Assembly (NCBI RefSeq): GCF_009866655.1
Contig: NZ_CP047420.1
Location: forward strand, 1,426,001-1,490,000
DNA from: Rathayibacter sp. VKM Ac-2804
GTDB taxonomy: Bacteria; Actinomycetota; Actinomycetes; Actinomycetales; Microbacteriaceae
Reading direction: 5' to 3'
DNA: 64,000 nucleotides
Shown here: positions 34,012 through 42,878 of the stretch, in pieces
How positions within the stretch are numbered: position 1 is the first letter of the stretch
Layout of the letters: each line of letters begins with the position of its first letter
Program-made: the position numbers and the translations under genes
Notes under the pieces: model-generated
Databases searched by the model: none
What the model was told of the DNA's origin: nothing
Seen by the model: the letters and a program-made list of their open reading frames with translations, nothing else

Positions 34012-34926
34012 TCAGCGGCTGGGCCGCAGGCGCATCAGCGCGACGCGCACGCCCAGGCCGAGGCGGACCGCCAGGCGGACGGGCGCCTGGTACCAGGCGT
34101 CGTACTTCTGCGCGAGGTAGAGGTAGGCGCTGCGGTGGTGCACCGCGAGCATCCGCGCCGAGGCCAGCCGCGTCGAGTGCCCGCCCAGGTGCGACACCAC
34201 GGCGTCGGCGAGGTAGACGTTCGACCAGCCGCGCTGCCCGAGCGAGTCGCCGAGCTGCACGTCCTCGAAGTACATGAAGTAGCGCTCGTCGAAGCCGCCG
34301 ATCTGCTCGAACGCCGTGCGCCGCACCATCACGCAGGCGCCGGAGAGCCAGCCGGCCGTCATGCTGCCGTGCTGCATCGTCTCGACGGCGCGGGAGCGGC
34401 GGTAGCGGCGAGACCAGGGATTGCCGGGCCAGACGTGCGCGAGCAGCGCGTGGCCGACGCCCGTCCCTAGCGAGGGCAGCGCGCGGGCGGAGGGGTAGAT
34501 CGTGCCGTCCGAGTCGAGGATGCGCGGGCCGATCGAGCCGATGCCGGAGTCGGCGGTGGCCGCGGCGTAGAGCGCGTCGATCGAGCCGGGCAGGAACACC
34601 GTGTCCGGGTTCGTCACCAGGATCCACTCGATCTCGGGGCCGAGCCGGTCGACGGCGTAGTTGATCGCCCTGCCGTAGCCGAGGTTCTCGCCGGTCTCGT
34701 GGAAGAGCACCTCGGGCCGGCGCTCGACGACGCGGCGGACGGAGTCGTCGGTGGTCGCGTTGTCGACGACGACGACGCTCACGTCGTGCTCGGTCGCCTC
34801 GGGGATCGACTCGAGGCAGGCGCGGAGGACCTCACCCGAGAAGTGGGTGACGACGACGACCGCGATGGGCAACGTCGAACGGGCGATGAGAGCCTCCGGG
34901 GGAGCGGCGTCGACGGGCGGGGGCAC
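34012..34926 (-). CDS. GT2-family glycosyltransferase, rhamnosyltransferase (WbbL) like
   Basis: 304 residues. N-terminal GT2 fold: VVVVTHFSGEVLRACLESI, VVVVDNATTDDS, ENLGYGRAINYAV, and the donor metal motif TNPDTVF. GWLSGACVMVRRTAFEQIGG and FMYFEDVQLGDSL are typical of WbbL-type rhamnosyltransferases. In mycobacteria WbbL adds L-rhamnose to GlcNAc-PP-decaprenol and lies next to rmlD; the context here is the same, so it probably forms a linkage unit of a wall polymer. GTG 34926 start; TAGCCT upstream. Confidence 0.86.
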   Translation of the reverse strand: MPPPVDAAPPEALIARSTLPIAVVVVTHFSGEVLRACLESIPEATEHDVSVVVVDNATTDDSVRRVVERRPEVLFHETGENLGYGRAINYAVDRLGPEIEWILVTNPDTVFLPGSIDALYAAATADSGIGSIGPRILDSDGTIYPSARALPSLGTGVGHALLAHVWPGNPWSRRYRRSRAVETMQHGSMTAGWLSGACVMVRRTAFEQIGGFDERYFMYFEDVQLGDSLGQRGWSNVYLADAVVSHLGGHSTRLASARMLAVHHRSAYLYLAQKYDAWYQAPVRLAVRLGLGVRVALMRLRPSR

Positions 34927-34978
34927 CGTCGGAAGAACTCGACGAGGCTAGCACGGGCCCCGAGCGGGGCTCCGGCGC

Positions 34979-35578
34979 TCAGCGCGCGGCGGACTCCACC
35001 TCGTCGACGACCTCGCCCAGCTCCGGGGCGATCGCCGCGGACGGCGCGCGGAACACGACGAACTTGTAGAGGCAGAAGTTCCAGACCAGGCCGACCATCA
35101 CGGCGACGGCCTTCGCGGCGTTGATGGCGAGGAACGCCTTCTCGCCCGCACTGGGGAGGAAGAGGAGGGAGGTGCCGAAGCGGGTGTCGAAGAAGACCTC
35201 GAAGCCGTAGATGATCAGCGACTGCAGCACCAGCGAGCTGAAGCCGGTCACCAGGAAGAACTGCGCGAAGGTGCGCACCGTCGGCCGGTCGGGGTGCCGG
35301 AACACGAAGAAGTGGTTCAGGAAGTACGAGATCGAGATGCCGACGGTCACCGAGGCGACGTTCGCGACCAGGGTGGGCAGGCCGACGAGCAGGGCGAGCG
35401 CGTTGAGGATGAGGAAGTCGAGCGCCGTGTTCAGCGACCCCGCGACGAGGAACCGCACCTTCTGCGACTCCAGCCAGCGCGACGACCGCCACGGCGACGA
35501 CGCCGGCGGGGCCGTCCTCGACGGGGACGACGTCGACCGGGCCGTCTTCGACGCGGACGAGCTCGACGGACGCGACAC
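34979..35578 (-). CDS. GtrA-family membrane protein
   Basis: 199 residues from GTG 35578, which has GAGGAG four to five bases before it. An N-terminal Ser/Ala/Arg-rich low-complexity stretch (about 1-44) is followed by four transmembrane helices of the GtrA fold (VRFLVAGSLNTALDFLIL, ISYFLNHFFVFR, WNFCLYKFVVF). GtrA proteins flip polyprenyl-phosphate sugars. It is divergent from a polyprenol-phosphate glycosyltransferase gene, the usual partner. Longer frames to 35770 lack a ribosome site. Confidence 0.85.
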   Translation of the reverse strand: MSRPSSSSASKTARSTSSPSRTAPPASSPWRSSRWLESQKVRFLVAGSLNTALDFLILNALALLVGLPTLVANVASVTVGISISYFLNHFFVFRHPDRPTVRTFAQFFLVTGFSSLVLQSLIIYGFEVFFDTRFGTSLLFLPSAGEKAFLAINAAKAVAVMVGLVWNFCLYKFVVFRAPSAAIAPELGEVVDEVESAAR

Positions 35579-35793
35579 GGTGCTCCTCGGGGTCCTCGCG
35601 GCCCGGGCGGGAGCGATGAGGGCGACGGTACGCGACCGATCTGAACTCCAGCCCCTGATCGGGGGAACTGAATCTGAGAACGACGACGCGATGTCCCGGT
35701 TCCTCTCACACAGGACGGCATGGTGCACGCTGATACTGTTCCACCGCCTCCGCCCCGGCGGACCGTCCACGTCCCCGCCCGAATCGGAACCAG

Positions 35794-36543
35794 ATGCTCT
35801 CGCTCACCATCGTCACCCCCACGTACAACGAAGCGGACAACATCGGCGAGCTGCTGCGCCGGGTCGCCGCCGCCGTGGCCCGCGAGTCCGACGTCGTCGT
35901 CCGCTCGGTCGTCGTGGACGACTCGTCCCCGGACGGGACGGCGGAGAAGGCGCGCGCTCTGGCGGCCGAGCTGGAGACCCCGGCGTTCTCCGTGCAGGTG
36001 CTCGAGCGCGCGACGAAGGAGGGTCTGGGCGCGGCCTACCTCTGGGCGTTCGAGCGGATCCTCGAGGCCGACGACGCCCCGGACTGCATCCTGCAGATGG
36101 ACGCCGACCTCTCGCACGACCCGAAGTACCTCGCCGACTTCCTCCGCGAGGTGCGCGCGGGCGCCGACCTCGTCGTCGCGTCCCGCTACATCCCCGGCGG
36201 CGGCACCCCGGACTGGACGCTGGACCGCAAGATCCTCAGCCGCGGCGGCAACGTCTACGCCCGCGCGATCCTCGGCTCGCGCCTCACCGACTGGACCGGC
36301 GGATTCAACCTCTTCAGCCGCGAGCTGCTCGAGCGCATCCACTTCGAGACGGTGGACGCCACCGGCTACGGGTTCCAGATCGCGCTGAAGCACCGCGCCC
36401 TGACCGCCGCGCGGCAGGTGCGCGAGATCCCCATCGTCTTCCTCGACCGCACCGAGGGGACCTCGAAGATCCCGGGCAACACCCTCCTGCGCAGCCTGCT
36501 GCTCGTCCTGCGCATCCGCCTCGGACGCGACGGGTCGCGATGA
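35794..36543 (+). CDS. Polyprenol-phosphate glycosyltransferase (DPM1/Ppm1-like GT2)
   Basis: 249 residues, cytoplasmic GT2. LTIVTPTYNEADNIGELL, VVVDDSSPDGTAE and LQMDADLSHDPKY (metal-binding D-A-D) are the dolichol-phosphate mannose synthase signatures, and FNLFSRELLERI and TGYGFQIALKHRA are also conserved. It would load mannose or another hexose onto polyprenyl phosphate for use by outward-facing GT-C enzymes, two of which follow immediately. ATGA overlap with the next gene. Confidence 0.92.
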   Translation: MLSLTIVTPTYNEADNIGELLRRVAAAVARESDVVVRSVVVDDSSPDGTAEKARALAAELETPAFSVQVLERATKEGLGAAYLWAFERILEADDAPDCILQMDADLSHDPKYLADFLREVRAGADLVVASRYIPGGGTPDWTLDRKILSRGGNVYARAILGSRLTDWTGGFNLFSRELLERIHFETVDATGYGFQIALKHRALTAARQVREIPIVFLDRTEGTSKIPGNTLLRSLLLVLRIRLGRDGSR

Positions 36544-38240
36544 CGGCTGCCGCCACCGTCCCCTCCCGCCGCTGGGCCGTCGTCCTCGAGGCGTCGGGAC
36601 TGCTGCTCGTCCTCGCGGCGACGCTGCTCGTGCTCGGCCGGCTCTCCTCGACGCCGTGGTGGGAGTACCTGCTCTCGGACGGCGACTCGCTCGCGCTGCC
36701 GCTCCTGGTGCGCTCGGTCGCCGAGGGCGAGCCGTTCCAGTGGGTGATGACGAGTCAGCTCCTGCTGTTCCCGGAGCTCCCGCTCTACCTGGTGAGTCTC
36801 GCGCTGGCCGGCGGGTCGGTCGTCGGCGCGCTCGTGGTGAACGCGTTCGTCAACGCCGCCGCGCTCTACGGCTGCGTCCGCTGGCTCGCCGCCCGCGTGC
36901 TGGCCGGGCGCACCCGGCCGTGGCGGGTGAGCGCCGCCGCGCTGGCGACGGGCGTCGTCGTCGTGCTCGCGGCCACCGAGGGCCGGGGCCTGATCAACTC
37001 GGGCGCCTTCGCGAGCGGGATCCTGCTGACCACCTACTACTCCGGCGTCGCGCTGGCCGCCGTGCTCGCGCTCGCCCTGATGGCGGAGGCCAGCGGCGGC
37101 TTCGATCCTGCGCGGCCCCCGTCGCGGGTCCGCACGACGGGAGCGCTGATCGGGGCCGTCCTGGTGTCGGCGGCGACGACGCTCTCCAATCCGCTGTTCG
37201 CGCTCCAGTTCACCGCGCCGGCCGTCGTCTCGCTGCTGGCGGTGGTCGTGCTGCGGCGGATGTCCTGGCGGCGGGCGCTGCTGATCTCGGCCGTGCTGGT
37301 CGCCGGGGCGGGGATCGGCTACGCGGCGCGGGACGCGGTGGCGCGGTTCGTCGCCGTCGACGCCGCGACCTATCTGCACCTCGAGCGCGCGGGCGCCGCG
37401 GTGGACGGGTTCGTCCTGCAGCTGCGCGACGTCGGATCGGCTCCCACCGGCAAGCTCGAGATCCTGATCGTCGGCGTGCTCCTGCTGGCCGCGCTGCTCA
37501 CTCTGGTCCTCGCGGTCGCGACCCAGGTGCGGCCGGAGACGCCGTGGGCGGTCGCCGACTCGAGCGTGGTCCTGGCGACCTTCGTGCTCGTCGCCTCCGC
37601 CTCGCTGGTCCTCGGGCAGATCCTCACCGGCAGCCTGGTCAGCCGCTACCTGCTGCCGCTCGCGGTCTTCCCCGCACTGATGCTGCTGCCCGCCTCGCAG
37701 GACTGGATCCCGCGCAGGATCGCCGCACGCGTCCGCCTGCTCCGGCCGCGGACGTTCTCGACCCCCGTGCGCGCGGTGCTCGCCGGGGCCGTGGCCCTCG
37801 TGGTCGTCTCCTCGGCCGTCGTCGCCGGCCCGGCGGTCGGCGCGGCCGCGGCGCGGGCCGGCAGCACGCCGGAGCGCGCCTGCCTCGAGCAGTGGATCGA
37901 CGGGCGGGACGTCTCGGGCGTCGGCTCGTTCTGGAGCACCCGGCCGCTCGAGCTGTACGGGGACGCTTCCGTCGACGTGCAGCAGGTGAACTTCGACTTC
38001 ACCGCGCAGCTCTGGATGAACAACGCCGCCTCCTACCGCGACCGCGACTTCAGCTACGTGCTCGCCGACCGGGAGCCGGACTGGGCGGAGCTCGCCCTCG
38101 GCCACCTCGGCGAGCCCGCGGGGATCACCGCGTGCCCGACCTTCGACGTCTACGACTACGCGGGCACCCCCGGCGAGACCGAGCTGAACCGCATCGTCGG
38201 CGCGAGCATCGAGAAGGCGAGCGCCGAGCGTGGCTTCTGA
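36540..38240 (+). CDS. Large integral membrane protein, candidate GT-C glycosyltransferase
   Basis: 566 residues with about eleven hydrophobic helices between 15 and 430, then an extracytoplasmic tail of about 130 residues. An acidic motif in the first loop (LLSDGDSLALPLLVRSV) is where GT-C enzymes carry their catalytic acid. Overlaps the polyprenol-phosphate glycosyltransferase gene by ATGA and the next gene by 11 bases, so the three form one unit. Acceptor and sugar unknown; no closer family recognised. Confidence 0.8.
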   Translation: MTAAATVPSRRWAVVLEASGLLLVLAATLLVLGRLSSTPWWEYLLSDGDSLALPLLVRSVAEGEPFQWVMTSQLLLFPELPLYLVSLALAGGSVVGALVVNAFVNAAALYGCVRWLAARVLAGRTRPWRVSAAALATGVVVVLAATEGRGLINSGAFASGILLTTYYSGVALAAVLALALMAEASGGFDPARPPSRVRTTGALIGAVLVSAATTLSNPLFALQFTAPAVVSLLAVVVLRRMSWRRALLISAVLVAGAGIGYAARDAVARFVAVDAATYLHLERAGAAVDGFVLQLRDVGSAPTGKLEILIVGVLLLAALLTLVLAVATQVRPETPWAVADSSVVLATFVLVASASLVLGQILTGSLVSRYLLPLAVFPALMLLPASQDWIPRRIAARVRLLRPRTFSTPVRAVLAGAVALVVVSSAVVAGPAVGAAAARAGSTPERACLEQWIDGRDVSGVGSFWSTRPLELYGDASVDVQQVNFDFTAQLWMNNAASYRDRDFSYVLADREPDWAELALGHLGEPAGITACPTFDVYDYAGTPGETELNRIVGASIEKASAERGF

Positions 38241-40050
38241 GAACCGCGAGGCGGAGCGCCCCCGCCTGCGCCGGATCGGCCGTGAGCTGGCCTGGGCGGT
38301 GGCGGCCTCGCTCGTCAGCGTGCTCGCGGCGATGGTCGCGCTCGGCGCGACGCCCGGCTCGCTCGCTGAGCGCTGGCGGGCGGGCGGCGACGACCAGATC
38401 CTGCACTACCTGCTGTTCCGGAGTGCGACCCAGGTCTTCCCGTTCGCCGAGAACGGCGCGCTCGGCTTCCCCTCCGGCTACAACTCCTTCTACACCGCGC
38501 AGTTCGACGTCGCGTCGGCGCTGACCGCGTCGGCCCTCGCGCTGATGATCCACGACGGCTTCGCGCTGCTCAACGTGTTCTACCTGCTCACCTTCGCCTT
38601 CGTCGCGCTCACCGGCTACGCCTTCTTCCGCTGCCTGCGGGTGCCGGCCTGGTCGGCCGCCCTCGTCGCCGTCGTCTTCAGCCTCGCGCCGTACCACTTC
38701 CAGCGGATCGGGGCCGGGCACGCCTTCCTCGCGAACTACTGGGCGATCCCGCTGCTGGGCATCCTGATCCTGGTCGTCGCGGGCGAGCGCACCGATCCGT
38801 TCCTGGCCTGGCGGCGGCGCGGGGCGACCCGCCGGGCCCGCCTGCTGCGCGGCGCCGTCCCCGTGATCGTCCTGCCGCTGCTGGTCGCGACGACCGGCGG
38901 CTACTACTACGTCTTCAGTGTGCTGGTGCTCGGCGGCGTCTGGCTGCTCGGCGCCCTGGCCGGGCTCGCGAGTCGCGTCCCCCTGCGCGCGGTCCTCGCG
39001 CGCGTCCTCCCGCTCGGGGTGCTCGGCGTGCTCGTGGCGGGGGAGCTGGTCCTGCTCGGCGGCGACTGGGGGGAGCGCTACGCGCCCTACTTCGAGAGCC
39101 GCGGGGTGGGGGAGTCGGAGGACTTCGCCGGCAAGATCCTCTCGCTCTTCCTGCCGTGGCAGGGCACCGAGGTGCCGAAGATCGGTGCGCTGACGAACAT
39201 CTACCAGGTGACCACGGCGGTGGCGGTGAACACCGAGCCGCCCGGGCTGCCGCTGATCGCGATCGCGGGGCTCTGCCTCCTGCTGGTCAGCCTGCCGATG
39301 CTCGGGCTGGTCGGGGGGCGCGCGCTCCGGGTCACCGCCTTCGGCCGCTTCGCCTCGGACGAGCACGTGCGGCTGCTCGCGGTGGCGGCGCTGTGGACGC
39401 TGCTGTTCTACGTGGTCACCGGGTTCGGGATGGCGGTCGCGCTGATCGCGGGCTCGACCATCCGGGCCTGGTCGCGGCTGTCCATCGTGCTGGCGCTGCT
39501 CGCGCTCGGCGTCGTGGCGATCGGGCTCGCGCGGATCGGCCGGCGCTGGATCCGGATCGCGGCGGTCGCCCTGATCGTGGTCGTCGGCGTGCTCGACCAG
39601 CTCGCGGGCGTGGCGCGGATGGTCCCGATCGCGCCGACCGAGGACGCCGAGATGACCTCGTTCGTCGCGCAGGCCGACGCCGCGCTGCCGGACGGCTGCG
39701 GCGTGGTGCAGCTGCCGATCAAGAGCTTCCCCGACAGCGGGTCGGTCGGGCGGATGGCCGACTACGACGAGGCGCTGCCGTACCTCTACACCGAGGGGGA
39801 GAACCTGGAGTGGAGCTACGGCGCGGTGCGCGGCACGACCGGCTTCGACGTCTTCGGCGGGGTCTCCACCCCCGAGGAGTTCGCCGCCGCCGTCGAGGCC
39901 AGCGGCGCGTGCGCCGTGTACGTCGACACGGCGGCCTACGTCGGCCGCGAGGGCGCCTGGTACGGCGACGTGCTGGCGGCGAGCGGCTCGCTCACGCCGG
40001 TCGCGCAGTCCTCGTCGGGGCGCTGGCTGGTCTTCGCGGTCGCGGGCTGA
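38230..40050 (+). CDS. Large integral membrane protein, candidate GT-C glycosyltransferase
   Basis: 606 residues starting at GTG 38230 inside the end of the preceding gene. About ten to twelve helices (22-460) and a soluble C-terminal domain (about 470-606). The first loop carries GGDDQILHYLL, an acidic pair in the GT-C catalytic position, and NSFYTAQFDV follows. Resembles the polytopic glycosyl/phosphoglycerol transferases found in actinobacterial wall clusters. It probably uses a polyprenyl-phosphate sugar made by the GT2 at 35794. Confidence 0.8.
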   Translation: MASENREAERPRLRRIGRELAWAVAASLVSVLAAMVALGATPGSLAERWRAGGDDQILHYLLFRSATQVFPFAENGALGFPSGYNSFYTAQFDVASALTASALALMIHDGFALLNVFYLLTFAFVALTGYAFFRCLRVPAWSAALVAVVFSLAPYHFQRIGAGHAFLANYWAIPLLGILILVVAGERTDPFLAWRRRGATRRARLLRGAVPVIVLPLLVATTGGYYYVFSVLVLGGVWLLGALAGLASRVPLRAVLARVLPLGVLGVLVAGELVLLGGDWGERYAPYFESRGVGESEDFAGKILSLFLPWQGTEVPKIGALTNIYQVTTAVAVNTEPPGLPLIAIAGLCLLLVSLPMLGLVGGRALRVTAFGRFASDEHVRLLAVAALWTLLFYVVTGFGMAVALIAGSTIRAWSRLSIVLALLALGVVAIGLARIGRRWIRIAAVALIVVVGVLDQLAGVARMVPIAPTEDAEMTSFVAQADAALPDGCGVVQLPIKSFPDSGSVGRMADYDEALPYLYTEGENLEWSYGAVRGTTGFDVFGGVSTPEEFAAAVEASGACAVYVDTAAYVGREGAWYGDVLAASGSLTPVAQSSSGRWLVFAVAG

Positions 40051-40056
40051 CGGGGC

Positions 40057-40094
40057 GGGTCTCGAGACGCCGCTGCGCGGCTGCTCGACCAGCA
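40057..40094 (+). repeat. Family-B palindrome B9
   Basis: GGGTCTCGAGACGCCGC-TGC-GCGGCTGCTCGACCAGCA, six bases after a stop; inverted partner of B10. Confidence 0.85.
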
Positions 40095-40119
40095 GGAGAG
40101 GGGCAGGCATGCGCCTGCG

Positions 40120-40159
40120 TGCTGATCGAGCAGCCCGCGGAGCGGGCGTATCGAGATCC
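40120..40159 (-). repeat. Family-B palindrome B10
   Basis: TGCTGATCGAGCAGCCCGC-GGA-GCGGGCGTATCGAGATCC; the stem GCCCGC/GCGGGC is perfect though different from that of B9. Confidence 0.85.
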
Positions 40160-40172
40160 GCCGTCGTCAGGA

Positions 40173-41672
40173 CTAGTACAGGCCCCAGGGCTGCGACGTG
40201 ACGGCGAAGGGCTCGTCGTAGAAGTAGACGGTGTAGCCGCCGCGGACGATCCGCTCGTGCGGGGGCAGCAGGGTCGAGGTCCGCAGCTCCTGGTCGTTGT
40301 AGTCGCCGGTCGTGACGACGATCACCGGCGGGCCGTCGGCCTGCGCCAGGGCGTCGTAGCCCGGGTAGCGGCGGGTGACGAGGGCGGCGACGGTGACCTC
40401 CTCGTTCGTCGAGGCGGTCATCGCGTAGCTGAGCCAGTAGTCGCCCCAGACGTGCTCGGCGCCGCGGCGCTCGAGCAGCTCGACCACCGCGCGGTAGCCG
40501 CCGTCGAAGCGGTTCGAGGTGTCGCTCCGGAATCCCTCCGACCGGTCCCAGACCCCGGAGACGGTCAGCGCCGCCGCGACGAGCACCGCGACCAGGGCGA
40601 CCGGTCGCCAGCGCGCGAGCAGCCAGGCGCCCGCGAGAGCGAACGCGGGCATCAGGAAGACGCTGTAGCGCACCGAGTCGTAGTCGAGGTCGAGTCCGGC
40701 GCCGAGGATCAGCACGGCGCAGAGCAGCATCGTGCCGGTGCCGACCAGCACCGGTGCGAGCCGCCGGCGGACGGCCCCGAGGACGACGAGTCCGGCGAGC
40801 AGGACGACCGCGATCCAGCCGACGATCGAGTCGGCCGGCTCACCCGGGGCGACCGCGAACGCGACGGGGAGCATGTCGTGGAAGAGCGCGGTGACGCTGT
40901 CGATCGTCGGCTCCCAGTCGCTGGTGCCGGCGCCGAGCGGCGCGGTCGCACTCGAGCTGCGCAGCGCCTCCAGGAGCCACGGCGAGCCGGCGACGACCGC
41001 CGTGCCGATGCCCAGCAGCCAGTGCAGCGGCCGGCGGATGTCGCGGACCACCAGCGCGAGGACGGCCGGAGCGGCGAGCGCGACGCTCATCGGCGAGGTC
41101 CAGAGCGCGAGGCCGCTGAGCGCGCCCGCGGCGATCCAGGAGAGGAGCGGTCGCCGCAGCGACGCGGTGGCGACGGCGACGACGCCGAGCGCGACCACGA
41201 TGCTCGGCCCGTAGAAGCCCGGGTCCCTCGTCGACACCTGGAGCAGGACGACGCCGGGGAACCAGAACAGCAGCCCGGCCGTCGCACCCGCCACCGGACC
41301 GGCGAGCCGCCGGGCGATCACCCGCAGCAGGACGGCCGCGGCCAGGAACCACAGCGAGGACACGATCGCGAGCACCTCGATGTGCGCGCCGAAGACGAGC
41401 ATCACGAGCCCCGCCGTGGTCTGCAGCAGGGTGCCGCCGTAGGACTGGCCCCAGAAGAAGGCCGGGAGCTCCCCGTCCGCGACGTGCTTGGCCATCAGGT
41501 AGACCACCGCGTGGTCCGCGTCGAAGGTGTGCGCGGGGCTGAGGATGAAGAGGACGCGCAGGGCGAGTCCGACGGCCGCCAGGATCCAGAAGGCGAGGCC
41601 CGCCGAGTGGGCGCCGATCCACCGCAGCGTCCGGGTGCCGCGACCGGGAGACGGCGTGTCCTCGGTCGTCAT
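40173..41672 (-). CDS. Integral membrane protein of the GT39/ArnT-like GT-C type
   Basis: 499 residues, about ten to eleven helices and a C-terminal soluble part of about 110 residues. The first loop reads SPAHTFDADHAVVYLMAKHV, with the acidic pair after the first helix that marks PMT/GT39-like enzymes, then GELPAFFWGQSYGG. Likely transfers a sugar from polyprenyl phosphate outside the membrane. GGGAG six bases before ATG 41672. Convergent with the previous gene across the B9/B10 pair and divergent from the SDR gene. Confidence 0.8.
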   Translation of the reverse strand: MTTEDTPSPGRGTRTLRWIGAHSAGLAFWILAAVGLALRVLFILSPAHTFDADHAVVYLMAKHVADGELPAFFWGQSYGGTLLQTTAGLVMLVFGAHIEVLAIVSSLWFLAAAVLLRVIARRLAGPVAGATAGLLFWFPGVVLLQVSTRDPGFYGPSIVVALGVVAVATASLRRPLLSWIAAGALSGLALWTSPMSVALAAPAVLALVVRDIRRPLHWLLGIGTAVVAGSPWLLEALRSSSATAPLGAGTSDWEPTIDSVTALFHDMLPVAFAVAPGEPADSIVGWIAVVLLAGLVVLGAVRRRLAPVLVGTGTMLLCAVLILGAGLDLDYDSVRYSVFLMPAFALAGAWLLARWRPVALVAVLVAAALTVSGVWDRSEGFRSDTSNRFDGGYRAVVELLERRGAEHVWGDYWLSYAMTASTNEEVTVAALVTRRYPGYDALAQADGPPVIVVTTGDYNDQELRTSTLLPPHERIVRGGYTVYFYDEPFAVTSQPWGLY

Positions 41673-41849
41673 CGTCAGCTCCCTGGGCGCCCGGGCCGAC
41701 GGATCGCAGCCGCAGAGAATCTAGTGCATCCGGGTGAGCGGCACCCTCGCCGGGCGCCGGCCTCAGGGCCCCCGGACCGGCCCCGTGCTAACCTCTCCGA
41801 TTGCCCGGCAGACGGGCGACATCCCCCTCCCCCTCATCGAAAGGCAGCC

Positions 41850-42803
41850 GTGCCCGCATCGCGTCGCTTCCTCCTGGCCGGCGGGGCGGGCTTCCTCGGC
41901 TCGAACCTCGCCGCCGAGATCCTCCGCCGGGGCGACGAGGTCGTCGTGATCGACGACCTGATCACCGGCTCCACCCGCAACATCGGCTCGCTGCTGGCCC
42001 ACCCGTGCTTCAGCTTCGTCCAGGACGACGCCGCGAACGCGCTCGCCGTGCCCGGGCCGTTCGACGTGGTGCTGCACTTCGCGTCGCCGGCCTCGCCGCC
42101 GCGGTACCTGGCGCACCCGATCGAGACGCTGCACGCCGGCTCGACCGTGACCGAGGCGCTGCTCGAGGTGGCCAAGCGCGACGGCGCCCGCTTCGTCGTC
42201 TCCTCCACCTCGGAGGTCTACGGCGACCCGCACGTGCACCCGCAGCACGAGGAGTACTGGGGGAACGTCAACCCGAACGGGCCGCGCAGCGTCTACGACG
42301 AGGCCAAGCGCTACGCCGAGGCGATCACGTTCGCCTATCGCCGCTACTTCGACGTCGACACCGGCGTGGTGCGGATCTTCAACACCTACGGCCCGAACAT
42401 GGACATCGACGACGGCCGCGCCGTCCCCGCGTTCGTGAAGGCCGCTCTGGCCGGCACGTCGATCCCGATGCACGGCGACGGCACCCAGACCCGCTCGCTG
42501 CTCTTCGTCGACGACCTCGTCGACGGGATCCTGCGGATGGCCGACTCGAAGGACGCGGGCCCGATCAACCTCGGCAGCGTCGACGAGCTCGAGCTGGGCG
42601 AGATCGCCCGCCGCATCGTCGCGCTCGTCGGCAGCGACTCGGAGATCCACTACGAGCCGCGCCCGATCGACGACCCGGAGCGCCGCAAGCCCGACATCAC
42701 CAAGGCGCGCGAGATCCTCGGCTGGCAGCCGACGGTGCCCCTCGAGGACGGACTGGCGCGGACCATCGCTTGGTTCCAGGCCACCGTCGTCGCCGCGCCG
42801 TAG
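41850..42803 (+). CDS. SDR-family NAD-dependent UDP-glucuronate decarboxylase (UDP-xylose synthase) like enzyme
   Basis: 317 residues from GTG 41850 (AAAGG upstream). NAD motif GGAGFLGSNLA, then HFASPASPPRYLAHPIETL, SSTSEVYGDPHVHPQHEEYW, SVYDEAKRYAEA (catalytic Tyr/Lys) and GDGTQTRSLLFVDDLV, all closer to UXS than to RmlB. UXS makes UDP-xylose from UDP-glucuronate; no UDP-glucose dehydrogenase is in the window. A relative with dTDP- or other NDP-hexose substrate remains possible. Followed 75 bases later by a GT2. Confidence 0.82.
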   Translation: MPASRRFLLAGGAGFLGSNLAAEILRRGDEVVVIDDLITGSTRNIGSLLAHPCFSFVQDDAANALAVPGPFDVVLHFASPASPPRYLAHPIETLHAGSTVTEALLEVAKRDGARFVVSSTSEVYGDPHVHPQHEEYWGNVNPNGPRSVYDEAKRYAEAITFAYRRYFDVDTGVVRIFNTYGPNMDIDDGRAVPAFVKAALAGTSIPMHGDGTQTRSLLFVDDLVDGILRMADSKDAGPINLGSVDELELGEIARRIVALVGSDSEIHYEPRPIDDPERRKPDITKAREILGWQPTVPLEDGLARTIAWFQATVVAAP

Positions 42804-42878
42804 CCCGAGAGCCCGCCGCACCCCGCACCCCACCGCGCGCCGCAGCCCGCCGGGCGCCGTACGAGAGAGAATCCCGAC

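Noticed and set aside
35579..35770. N-terminal extension of the GtrA protein to 263 residues
   Set aside because: The extra stretch is promoter-region sequence without a ribosome site; GTG 35578 with GAGGAG is a better start.
39156..41849. Extension of the UXS-like gene to a protein of over 1200 residues
   Set aside because: The upstream part is antisense to the GT39-like gene and out of frame with the GT-C gene. The true start is GTG 41850, where the NAD-binding motif begins.
41850..42803. Assignment as rmlB (dTDP-glucose 4,6-dehydratase)
   Set aside because: The motifs HFASPASPPRY, VHPQHEEYW and GDGTQTRSLLFVDDLV are those of UDP-glucuronate decarboxylases, and the gene is 8 kb from rmlA.
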